From Iris pallida (taxonomy: Eukaryota > Streptophyta > Magnoliopsida > Asparagales > Iridaceae), in the NCBI GenBank assembly GCA_029216955.1, contig JANAVB010002199.1:11121952-11185951 (forward strand): a DNA stretch of 64,000 bases, in the 5' to 3' direction. Shown here piece by piece: positions 1-10,034 of the stretch (position 1 is the stretch's first letter; every line of letters starts with the position of its first letter). Position numbers and translations under genes: made by a program. Below the pieces are notes generated by a model that worked only from the letters and a program-made list of their open reading frames with translations, did not search any database and was not told the origin of the DNA.

Positions 1-2
1 AA

Positions 3-685
3 ATGCTGCAGAAGGGTGTATCTGCTGTGATGGATGCCAATGGGAGCTTTGCAACGGCAAGAACTTTGGCAATGCCCTGTATCGAGCTGATCCGCATTCA
101 CCAAGGCCACGACCATATGGCCGAAATTCTGGAGGCTTCGGTGATCGAGCTGGACGAGCGGCTTGCGAAACTTCGGCGCATCCAGCAAAACGACCTCTCC
201 GTCCTGATAGATGCGGAGAAGGGGAAGCTGATTGCCGAGATCGAGTCTTCATACCAGGCCACTGCGGGCCTTTGGGAGCGCGAGGTGGCTGAGACTGAGG
301 CTGCGGTAGAGCAGTTGTCTCAGTCCATGAAGACGACGGTGGAAACTCGAGCTGCATTGGATGCTAATATCACGGAGATCGACATCCAGATGCGCCGTCT
401 TGAGGACCAACGGGCCCGACTCCAGTTAGATGTCGAGCGTGTCCGGGCTGAACACGCAGCATTCAAGAAGGAAAAGCGGCCTTTACTCAGCGGACTCTTG
501 CCTTGGCGCAGCAGCGACAACAGCTTGATGAGAAGCATGCGAGTGATACTTCCGCTGGGGCTGTTGAATTGATGCGCCAAGAAGCTGAGCGACGAGTCCT
601 GGCGACTGTGGACGCCCGCGCAGCCGACTTAAGACTTCGAGTCAGGGAGCTCTCAGCCCATCCTGGGGAGGTTCAGGGACCGTAG
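3..685 (+). pseudogene. Antisense coiled-coil ORF of the Tat element (partial, frameshifted)
   Basis: Two overlapping reading frames, 3-572 and 503-685, look like one protein broken by a frameshift between about 490 and 510. The visible part is rich in E, R, A, L and Q with heptad-like spacing, for example ERLAKLRRIQ and RRLEDQRARLQLDVE, and looks like a C-terminal coiled coil. The second frame continues the same composition (QQRQQLDEKH, RQEAERRVLATVDARAADLR) and ends at 685. It lies downstream of pol in antisense, where Tat elements keep an extra gene (aORF). The N-terminal part, which would identify the domain, is outside the window. Its function is unknown. Confidence 0.55.
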
Positions 686-895
686 CTTTTCCTCTTTTTT
701 ATGTTCTTTTGCAACCCTTTGCTGGGGGGATAGTGTAGTTTTTGTACTCTCTCTTTTCAGAAAATAAAGAAGTACACAACTTTCTTGTGATGTGTTCATT
801 TTTTTTGTTATTATGAACCTGATGATTTGTGTGGACCTATTATCTTTTACGCACCTTGGTTTTTAGGCACAGATAATAAGTTTGAAGGAACCGAC

Positions 896-1208
896 ATGTT
901 TGCTCAGAGGTAATGTGGACGTGGCAATCATTAGGGTTCAAATGATAGAATTATCCTACTCAGAGGTGTGATGGACGTGGTAGGAATGATCCTGAGGGAT
1001 ACGCTGAACAACTCAGAGGTGATGTGGACATGGAAGTTCTGCGATCAATGTACGACAACGCAGGGGTTGTTTGTACGAGATGTTTACTCAGAGGAAATGT
1101 GGACGTGGTAAACATGAAGGGTAGCGTCGGCTTACGTAGCGTAAGATTCCGCTTTGTAGGGTGTAGAGGAACAACTCAGAGGTGATGTGGACGTGGTTGT
1201 CTTTCTAC
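896..1208. repeat. Array of five hairpins with a conserved loop and covarying stems
   Basis: Five copies of a 22-nt core reading CTCAGAGG, then about 5 variable bases, then GTGGACGTGG (or a close variant) start at 903, 959, 1012, 1087 and 1175. Each core is flanked by different short sequences that are complementary to each other: TCCTA/TAGGA at copy 2, CGC-GAAC/GTTC-GCG at copy 3, ATGTTTA/TAAACAT (7 of 7) at copy 4, GTAGA and ACAA/TTGT with G.T pairs at copy 5. Copy 1 pairs 5 of 6. A degenerate sixth hairpin lies at 1049-1076 and a plain hairpin CTTACG-TAG-CGTAAG at 1131-1145. The array sits between integrase and the antisense ORF. Confidence 0.75.
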
Positions 1209-1330
1209 CGAAGGATGCCACGGAACAGCTGGGTTCCAGAGGCGTATGAGTTTGTGGAAGGGGATTGTGTGTGAGCCCTAATGATTGGGCCCACAGATCC
1301 TCTTTTGGGGAAGTACATGTCTGAAGGATG

Positions 1331-2206
1331 TCAAGAATAGTACTTCTTTAGGAACTTGCCATTGATGGGCATCATGAACAAGTCTCCATTGGGTTTGGCG
1401 AGGCGGTAAGCACCGTTTGAGTATACCGTCTCTATGATGAAAGGTCCTTCCCACTTGGGCTCGAACTTTCCTGGGGTCTTGTGAGTTAACACCATCGGCC
1501 TCCTGACTGCCAGAACCAGGTCACCAACTTGGAAAGTCCTCTGTTTGACCTTCTTGTTGAAAGCCTGTGATATACGGGCTTGGTAGAGTTCGATGCGTTG
1601 TTGAGCCAGGAGACGCTTCTCATCGAGTGCCTCCAGTTCCCGCAGACGACGACGTTGATTGTCTTCTTCTGTGAGTTTGTTTGTTATTGCCACGCGGAGT
1701 GAGGGTATCTGGATCTCGAGAGGCAGTACCGCTTCGCTCCCGTAGACCAGAGAGAATGGTGTGTTGCCTGTCGGGGTCCGTACCGTTGTGCGGTAGGCCC
1801 AAAGGCATTCGCCAAGCTTTTCATCCCAGTCGCATTTATTGGATGACACGACCTTTTTGAGTAGCCTGACGATGGTTTTGTTGAACGCCTCTGCTAACCC
1901 GTTTGCTGCCGGATTATAGGCGGTGGATGCCACATTTTGAATGTGGTTCTTGTCACAGAACCTGCTAAAAATGTGGCTGATAAACTGAGGACCGTTGTCA
2001 TGAATGATCCACCGGGGTACCCAAAACGGTAAATGACATGGTGTTTGATAAAGCTGACCACCCTGGAGCTCTTTACTTCCGCCAGTGGGACTGCTTCTGC
2101 CCATTTGGAGAAGTAATCGGTGATGGCCAGGATGAAGCGGTGTCCTCTTGATGAAGGAGGGGTGATAGGTCCCACAATATCCATGCCCTAGGCTTCGAAG
2201 GGCCAA
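1331..2206 (-). pseudogene. Integrase of the Tat element (frameshifted)
   Basis: The DDE integrase core and C-terminal part of pol, which joins cDNA ends to host DNA. The first catalytic Asp lies in MDIVGPITPP, encoded in a second frame (1894-2184). The second Asp (IIHDNGPQF) and the Glu (GLAEAFNKT) are in the 1331-2206 frame. The frame change falls near 2030-2040, so the core is broken. The C-terminal part has the usual EPKWEGPF and ANGAYRL motifs and ends in FLKKYYS. Upstream, RT/RNase H (2188-4800) ends at a stop directly before the MDIVGP motif, so that stop also separates the zinc-binding part from the catalytic core. Confidence 0.85.
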
Positions 2207-4800
2207 GAGACGACTGTAGGATGTAGTGGTTCAGACGGTGTATGTATGAAGTCACCATGGAGTTGGCATGCGTGACACTTCTTAGCATATTCAACAGCGT
2301 CGGCGGCCATGGTTGGCCAGTAGTAGCCCATACGTCGCAGTCGATCCTGTAACTTAGGACCGGGTTGATGAGCTCCGCAAGTTCCATCATGAGCTTCTCG
2401 GAGGGCTTCGGCTGCTTCTTCGTTGGACAGGCATCGAAGGAGGAGCTCATCGAAGGAACGTCGGTACAGCGTTTTAGTAGCTGTGTCGTAGTAGAATCGA
2501 AGAGAGCGTCTCCTGACTGAGACGGCTTCCTTCGGGTCCTCTGGAAGAATTCCATAGACAGCAAAGTCGATGAACGGGAACCTCCAGTCTCGGACATTAA
2601 CACCAGTGTTCGTCGGCATGGCGTAGGCCACTTGCAAGCACAAGTTGTTTCTGGGACAAATCAAGTCTCGGCCTGTTACCGTGACATAGTGTTGAGTCCC
2701 AAAGGGCGCTGCCAATGAGGCTACGAGGCCAGCCAGAGCGTCAGCCTCCAAATTTTGTAGACGAGGCACGTGTTCGATGAAGAACCCGGTGAAGGTTGAA
2801 ATGATGTTCAATGCAACTTCATGGTAAGGGATCAGATCTTCATGGCGAACCTCGTACTGCCCTCGAATCTGGTTCACGACGAGTTTTGAGTCACCGTAGG
2901 CTTCCAGATGGTCCACCCCCAGCTGTTGTGCGAGTTGGAGTCCCATGACGAGTGCGTTGTACTCGACAACATTGTTGGAGCACGGCTTTGAAAGGGAGTA
3001 AGCACGCTGGATGACCAGCTGATCGGAGGAGACTAAGACTACCCCCACTCCTGCGATGATTTGGCCTTTGGGGCCTGTTCTCGAAGCGCCATCGAAAAAC
3101 ATCTGCCAAACGGAGCTTCCTTCAGTGACGTTGGATTCTTGGACCTCATCCGAGATGTCTTCATAGAGTTTTGAGGATTCTGGGATGGGGTGTGCAGCTA
3201 AAAAGTCAGCCAGAGCTTGACCTTTAACAGCTTTTTGCGGGACAAACACCATATTATATGGTGTTAGCAAAATCGCCCATGTGGCTAGCCGAGAGTTTAA
3301 TGATCCTGGCTTCGTCATGAGGACTCTGAGTGGATTGACTCGGGAAATGACATGAATTGTCTGGCCCGAGACATAATGACGAGTCTTCTGGATGGCAAAC
3401 ACCAAAGCCAAGCACTCCTTTTCAATGGGGTTGTACCGGTGTTCGGCCCCGATGAGCGTTCGACTGAGGTAGTAGATTGCTTGCTTATAGCATGTATCGC
3501 TGTTTTGAGCCAGCAGAGCGCCAAGGGAATGATCCATGGCACGGACGTAAAGAAGAAATGGTTTGCCCACGACAGGTGCCACCAGGACTGGTGGGCTCGT
3601 CAAGTAGGCTTTGATGTCGTCGAAAGCCTTCTGGCACTCCTCTGTCCAGACATAAGAGACTCCCTTCTTCATGAGCTGAGTGAAGGGTTGATATTTACCG
3701 GAAAGGTTTACTATGAACCTCCGGATGTATGCCAGACGTCCTTGTAAGCCTCGAAGTTCTCGAAGATTCTTCGGAGGGTCCATGTTGAGGATGGCTTTGG
3801 TCTTCTCGGGATCAACATGAATGCCTTTCGCCGTGATGACAAAGCCCAAGAATTTGCCGCTAGAAACCCCCAGGAAGGATTTAGCGGGGTTCATTTTGAG
3901 TTGATGTGCCCGCATGAGATCGAAGACTGTCTTCAAATCCTGTAGGTGATCTCCTTTGAGGCGGCTCTTGACTGCGATGTCGTCAACATAGCATTCGACT
4001 GTTTTGCGAAGATGTTGACGGAAGATGGTGCTCATAGCTCGTTGGTATGTTGCACCGGCATTTTTCAAGCCGAAGGGCATTACTGTGTAGCAGAAAATAC
4101 CCTTTGGAGTCCTGAATGACGTGTGTTTCGCGTCATCGGGGAACATCTTGATTTGATTGTAGCCTGAATATCCATCCATGAAGGACATGCGTTCAAAACT
4201 ACATGTGTTGTCGATCATCACGTCGGTGATCGGAAGCGGGAATTCGTCCTTCGGGCAAGCAGAATTGAGGTCCCTGAAGTCGATACAGACTCGTATCTTC
4301 CCGTTCTTCTTGGTGACAGGTACGACGTTGGCTACCCAATCTGGGTGTTGTTCCTCACGGATGAAGCCGCTAGTCAAGAGTTTGTCCACCTCCTGATCGA
4401 TGGCATTCATGATGTCCGAACGGAAATGTTGTTGTTGTTGTTTGATAGGTTTGGCATCAGGTAAGATGTTCAACCTATGCATTGCGATCTGTGGATCGAG
4501 TCCTGGCATGTCTTCGTAGCTCCAGGCAAAGACGTCGATATACTCTTTAGCCAGCTGGATTAAAGCCTCTCGGTCTTCTCCTTCTAGGCTTTTGCTGACG
4601 AAGATGGGTTTGGAAGAAGATCCGTCCCCAAGGTCGATCTGCTCGACTTCGTCTTTGGTGGGAGGTTCACGTAACTCAAAACGAGACTCCCATTGCTCTC
4701 CTAGGCGTTGAGCCCAGGGTTCTTCTTCGAAGGGTTCCGGCGTTTGGTCTTTGCCTTCACCTTTTTGAGGTTGTGCTGACGTCATGTTAGCTGACAGCAC
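2188..4800 (-). CDS. Reverse transcriptase with dual RNase H and integrase zinc finger (Tat pol)
   Basis: An open frame of 870 residues. RT: FRDLNSACP near residue 175, MPFGLKNAGATYQR at 241-254, and the catalytic YVDD at 271-274. A first RNase H-like region (about 415-500) has a degenerate start (LLYVRAMDHSLG). A second, complete RNase H follows with acidic residues D570 (FFDGAS), E613 (VVEYNAL), D637 (YGDSK) and D687 (EADAL). This archaeal-type RNase H is known from the Tat lineage. The integrase HHCC zinc site is visible as H804, H811, C842 and C845. The frame ends at 2188, just before the integrase core. It is the best preserved part of the element. Confidence 0.9.
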   Translation of the reverse strand: MLSANMTSAQPQKGEGKDQTPEPFEEEPWAQRLGEQWESRFELREPPTKDEVEQIDLGDGSSSKPIFVSKSLEGEDREALIQLAKEYIDVFAWSYEDMPGLDPQIAMHRLNILPDAKPIKQQQQHFRSDIMNAIDQEVDKLLTSGFIREEQHPDWVANVVPVTKKNGKIRVCIDFRDLNSACPKDEFPLPITDVMIDNTCSFERMSFMDGYSGYNQIKMFPDDAKHTSFRTPKGIFCYTVMPFGLKNAGATYQRAMSTIFRQHLRKTVECYVDDIAVKSRLKGDHLQDLKTVFDLMRAHQLKMNPAKSFLGVSSGKFLGFVITAKGIHVDPEKTKAILNMDPPKNLRELRGLQGRLAYIRRFIVNLSGKYQPFTQLMKKGVSYVWTEECQKAFDDIKAYLTSPPVLVAPVVGKPFLLYVRAMDHSLGALLAQNSDTCYKQAIYYLSRTLIGAEHRYNPIEKECLALVFAIQKTRHYVSGQTIHVISRVNPLRVLMTKPGSLNSRLATWAILLTPYNMVFVPQKAVKGQALADFLAAHPIPESSKLYEDISDEVQESNVTEGSSVWQMFFDGASRTGPKGQIIAGVGVVLVSSDQLVIQRAYSLSKPCSNNVVEYNALVMGLQLAQQLGVDHLEAYGDSKLVVNQIRGQYEVRHEDLIPYHEVALNIISTFTGFFIEHVPRLQNLEADALAGLVASLAAPFGTQHYVTVTGRDLICPRNNLCLQVAYAMPTNTGVNVRDWRFPFIDFAVYGILPEDPKEAVSVRRRSLRFYYDTATKTLYRRSFDELLLRCLSNEEAAEALREAHDGTCGAHQPGPKLQDRLRRMGYYWPTMAADAVEYAKKCHACQLHGDFIHTPSEPLHPTVVSWPFEA

Positions 4801-4950
4801 TTTCCTGAAGACTGATCCGATACTGGTATCAGAATCCCAAGTCGACGCCTCGGACGAGTGGGAATGTTCTACGTCTTCTACGTCTGAGCTCTCTGGGGTT
4901 GATGGTGGCGTGACATAGCCTATCCCCCGTCGAGTTTTGTTGTAGTAGTT

Positions 4951-5929
4951 TTACGGCCTTCCTTTGGGTGTTGAACACTGGAGAGGGAGAGGTCGACCCT
5001 TGCCATAGTTTAGGCCTTTGTTGCTTTTCAGGTCGTAGCCCATCTTCTGGATGATGTGCTTTGCTGTATCCGTATACCGATAAACTTGTACTCTGCCGGT
5101 ATCAGGTTCAGGCTCGAGTGACGGGCGGTCTTGATGACGCTCGACTTTGCCAAAAATGGAGGATCTTTTGTCTCGGCTTCGTGGAGGGTTTATGAAACAG
5201 ACTCCTTGAGACGGGACTACTCGGTTTACATTATGGACGGTCGTTATTTGTGTTTGCAACGACCGTAGAGCGTGATCTAATGTATACATGGCATTCCAAT
5301 GTGGAAGACAAGAATAATTAAAAGACACTCTATTATTGATGAAGTACGAGATTTATCCCGCGGGATTATATTGTCTAAGGAGGGTGCATCTACATCAGCA
5401 GAGATATATTCGCCAAGCTCCTCGTCTGTAAGCACTGGGGCTGGATCAGGAGAGTCCACCACAGCTTTGATCTTGGGGTCTGAGAGGGTTATGTGAGCCC
5501 TCTCTGGCATCTTGGATGACTGCGGGGGCTTACCCTTGAGACGCACCTTCAGAGGTGCCTCAACTGCGCCTCCTGTGAGTGGTGTCTTCCCCTGTAATTT
5601 TGCCACCAGGGGAGCCGATGTTTGAGACGGCTTTCCTTGAGGCGTATCTTCAGGGGAGCCTCAAGAGTCGGTGCTTTCCCGGATAGCTTGATGCTCATTG
5701 GAGGCGCCTTCTGGGGTGGTTTGCCCTTCAGTCGAATCTTCAGTGGAGCATCTGGATTCGTCTCAGGCTCCGTGTCCGTCAGTTGCCGTCTCAGCCTCAT
5801 CATCAGCATCGTTGGCTTCCTCCTCGTCAAGTGGCTTGTACAAGTCGGAATCGGTGAAGTAAGCCTCAATCCCTTTGAAAGGATCGATGTCTGCGAACTT
5901 CGTCCGGATGACGCCGTTGGTAGATACAT
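4951..5929 (-). pseudogene. Linker region between protease and RT of the Tat element
   Basis: Broken frames (4951-5328, 5277-5606, 5549-5929) join protease to RT. They contain KIRLKGKPP, repeated with variation at least three times and rich in K, P, R and L. Near the RT end is the segment GYDLKSNKGLNYGKGRPLPL, similar to the glycine-rich stretch seen in front of RT in other Tat elements. I see no catalytic motif here. Several frame changes and stops are needed to cross it. Confidence 0.5.
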
Positions 5930-6352
5930 ATTTCATGCATTGGTGGAGCATGGAAGGCACCACCATGTACTCATGTAGCCATGGTCGGCCGAGCAGGATG
6001 TTGTAGTTGACCTCGGCATCCACACATAACAAGTCACCTCAGTTTTGAGGTTGCCTATGTGACACTTCAGTCGAATCTTGCCCAGTAGCTCGCTTTTGCT
6101 AGCGTTGAAGCCACTGATGGTTGTGTTGGAGGGCGCCAGCCGGTACATTGGGATCCCCAGTTTTGACATTAGCGCCTTTGGGATGATGCTGAGGGAAGAC
6201 CCCGGATCGATCTGAATCCGGCTCATCCTGACTGAACCGATGTACCCCGTGTAATACAGTGGTCGGTTATGTCGGTGGTGCTTGAGCAGCATGTCTTGTT
6301 GGGTGAAGGTTATGTTTGGGATAATTTCCTCCGCCAATGACAGTGCGCACAA
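5763..6352 (-). pseudogene. Aspartic protease of the Tat element
   Basis: A retropepsin-like region: IQIDPGSSLSIIP gives the active-site D-x-G as DPG, where the usual residue is DTG or DSG, followed by a flap-like segment (TISGFNASKSELLGKIRLK). A second frame (5763-6032) carries the C-terminal ILLGRPWLHE motif, the usual end of such proteases, so a frameshift lies near 6030. The enzyme would cut the gag-pol precursor. The altered active-site context and the frameshift suggest it is dead. Confidence 0.7.
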
Positions 6353-6397
6353 GTAGTTGGGAGGTCTTCAGGCTGCTTGACTTGACTGAGAAAGGAT

Positions 6398-9300
6398 TCA
6401 GCGTCCTTCAGCTTCGCAGAGAGCTTCTCGGGAGTCTTTGGAAAGACGCAGGAGCTCAAACAAAGATAAGCGCGCAGGAGTACTGGCCAGTTGTGCCAGT
6501 ATGTCAAAGTTATGGGGCTTGGCTAGCCCCGAAGCATTCTCCTTTCGTACAGGTCTGTCGAAACGAGCCTCCACCTGCTTCTGCTTATTGGCTGCTGAGG
6601 GTTTAGACGGGCCCTCCTCAGGGATTGTGCCAGGAGGCACCACCTCGACGACAGCTTCGCCGGCTGAGCGTTCTGTTGTGCACGCGTCTGCACTGGAAGT
6701 GCCTCTTCTGTTGAAGAAGAGACCGTACGGCAAGACTTGATCTTTCTGCCTTTTGATTTGGAGGTAGAGCGTACCTCCGGTTGGTCACCTCGGAGACGAG
6801 GTCGGGGTGAACCCAGAGGACCTCTCCTCGAGATATGGTGAGTGGGATGAGTCCACTCGCATTGTCACGGGTAGGTGGCAAGTTCACCACCTCCATTGTC
6901 GCCTTAGGGATGGGGACGCGCCATCTTGTGTGGTGGTCGGCGGCAAGGTGCCGAACTGAAGTGACACCACATTGGCTGATACGTCTTCTCTTCATAGTCG
7001 ACGGAGATTACATCGGCATTGATCATGCGCTGGATGTAATTCTTGAGGACGTAGCAGTCCTTGGTCGGGTGTCCGACAAACCGATGGTAGTGACAGTACC
7101 TCGGTTGTCCACTTTCCCAACTTCATCGGGCCGCTTTGGGTCCGGGAGCTTGATCTTGTCACCTTGCTTCAGTATTTCGAAGAGTTGCAGGGTATCTTCG
7201 TCATTGAATGAATACACCTCCTTGGGTCTCGGCGCCAGTGGAGGTTTCTGAGTAGGCGCAGATGTGCCCTTCGAGGTATTAACAGTCAATGCCTGTTTCC
7301 CCTTTGCTTCTCGCCCAGTTGTTGGCTGCTGACTTTTTCCCCTTATCATCAAAGGCGGGGAAGCTGACACCCAGAAGACGTGCATTGGCCGCCTTCTTTC
7401 TGCGGCTTCAGCTTCGATGATCAGGGAGCTCCAGTCGGAGGGGGAGTAGAGTTGAGCCAGAGCTTCACTGCGGGCAGCATGTTCATACTGCAAGAGGAGA
7501 GGAGCGCATGTTCTGGCATGCCTGGAGGTAGCCTGAAGCAGGCTTGTCGGAAGCGTTCGATGAACACCCGAACCGTTTCTTTCTCCTTCTGGCGAATCTC
7601 TATGAGAGATGCCATCGTCATGTCCTTCCCGCCGTCGTAGAAGCAATCAAGGAAGAGGCGCGTCAAGTCGTCGAAGGACGATATAGAATTGTCGGAGGGC
7701 TGCAGTACCAGTCATATGCCACCCCTTTTAGGGCCCCAACAAAGATGCTGGTGAGGAGCGCGTCCTCCTTTGGGAGATGCCCTGTTTGTGACTGGAAATA
7801 TGTCAGGTATCGACGCGGAGAGTCCTTCCCATCGTATGGTGTGAGTGTTTATGGTTTATATTTTGGAGGATAAACCACCTTGTTCCACTCGAGGGGATAA
7901 GGCTGGGGAATGCCCATCTTCTGGCGTTCCTCTTGCCTATTCTTGGACTCGAAGCGCTCTCGCAGGTCCTTGATCATTTCGACCACATCCTCCGTGGAGC
8001 TAGGAGTCGGGGAAGGTGGCACTATCTGAAGCGAAGCGTTTGAGGGTTCCGATGTCCGAGGTGCTTCTGTGTCGGAGGGCACCCGTTGAAGGGGTACACT
8101 CGACTCCCCATTAACTCCTGGGTCGGGACCGGTTGAAGGTGTTCTGGTCAAGGCCGACCGAATATCAAATACTGCTTGAGTCAGTGCTTGCATAGAGGCA
8201 GAGAGGGTTTGAGTCCTCCCTCTAATGAGTCTATGCGCTGAACAATGTCCTGCGGTGGTACATCAGACTCGGCATCATCCCCAGCCATGTATACTGTCCT
8301 GACACGGCCAGGAGTGGATGGATTGGTTGAGGCTTCGCTCTCGGCCTCACTTTCATGTGGGGGAGTCACCTCTCCTGGTGTTTCATCTTGGTCACCCCCA
8401 GTCACGGTCTGGAGGTCATTCTCGACGGGTGCATCTGTCAGGGCCTGATTGTCCTCGACTTCGTCTGAAGGGCCTCTTCGTCTCTACCCCCAGCTGTGTC
8501 CTGAGGGACATCTTTGTTTCGAGGCGCTTCTGGGAGGCTGACCTCGCCTCGAGGATGAAGATCCGCCGCAGCTGTGCTTTGGATATCTTCGTTTTCGGAA
8601 GGAAGCTCAACAAGGGTTTGACTACCCCAGCTTCTTCCAAGAACTTCTTCTTTGACCGAGTGCCTTCGAACACCCCGGAGGTCGAGACTGCTGCTTGGTT
8701 CTCCCTGATTGGCTTTTGGACGAGGAATTGCCGGTCGCCTTCCGGAGAGATGAGGAGTTGGAGACCACATTGCATGAAGCAACTCTTGGCTCCTCTTCTG
8801 TTGACACCTTCTTCCAAGGCGATGTCGGAGGGGTGTCGACGACTGCAGTCGCTGGAACTGACTGCCTTGGTGATACTGCCGTCTTGCCACAGCAGTTGAT
8901 AGTGACCACCGTACAAGTATGCCCCGTGAGAGGCTCATCGTGCTCGTTGGTCGACTCTCCTGACCGGCGCTTGTGAGTGATCACATTACGCAGGTCGTTG
9001 GAGGAGAGTGCTACCCTCACACCCCCTTCAGGCGCATGGCAAGGCCAAACGCCGGGGCGGACAGGTGAGTGCTGCGCCTCCTGATCTAATGCCAAGCAGG
9101 CATCATGATCAGTAGTGGGGGAACGATAACATTTGAAGTGACTTGAACGGACCTCAAACGCACAACCAGAGGAGGCGCGGGAGTTCAAGACCACTGAATT
9201 TGCCGCACTCGACTTGGTTATGTACGCAGTGGATGTACCCAAGTGAGATGAGGACTTTGAAGATCGACTCGTCTTTAGTGCCGAAGCACCTGAGTCGACC

Positions 9301-9926
9301 TTGTACAGCTTGCCATCGTCACCGCGCATGATTGTGAGCACGTGCCTCTAGCCTGCTGCTGGCATAGCACGCTTGCGGCGCATGGCCCGTGCCGCCTTGG
9401 ATCTCTTTGTACTAGCCCGCTGGGCGCATAGTACTCAGCATCCAAATTCTCCTCGCCATTACAGCGAGTGAGTCTGTCAAAGACAGAGACTTTTTGTGGC
9501 GCATCAGAGGTGATGCGCGGGGCTTTGGCTGCGCCCCTGCTCCGTCGACGCATATTCCTCGCCTGAGAGGGAGATGGCTGGGGAATATGGTCAGCCGCAC
9601 GTTTCCCCGAGAGATGCGCTGCATCAGCGGGCGCACCTTGGTTGCTGAGAACGTCAGCAGGAAGGGCTGGATTGGCACATCCCCTTCAGTGGTGGTGCCG
9701 AGGCGTCGACCTTGCGCACCCAGACACGGCGGGTCTTCTTCGGCTTCGGCAGCCGCTTCGAAGGACTCGCGCTTCCTTCAGAAATGAACTCCTCATACGC
9801 CTGTTGATTGAGGCGCACGACCAGCGTCTTGTGGGAGGAGCCCACCTTCACGTCGTCGGCCTGTGACACGACTTTCTCGGAAGAGGAGAAAGAAGTCCCC
9901 AGCAGAGTCGCCAGCTTGTTTGCCAT
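6398..9926 (-). pseudogene. Gag region of the Tat element (multiple breaks)
   Basis: Gag-like frames run from an ATG at 9926 (MANKLATLLGTSFSSSEKVV) to about 6400. A retrotransposon gag core is recognisable at 7421-7666 (RLFLDCFYDGG, VRVFIERFRQACFRL). Further on comes DEDTLQLFEILKQGDKIKLP and, in the minus frame around 7030-7100, a zinc-knuckle-like CHYHRFVGHPTKDC. At least eight partly overlapping frames are needed to span it, so there are many indels and stops. Gag would form the virus-like particle and bind the RNA. Confidence 0.7.
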
Positions 9927-10034
9927 TAAAATCGTTTGATTGTAAATCTTAATACAAACAGAACAGTGTTACAATATAGGACTTAGATGTAGTCCTAGGA
10001 GTACACTTTTGTTTAATCTGGGTCCTAAGTACCA

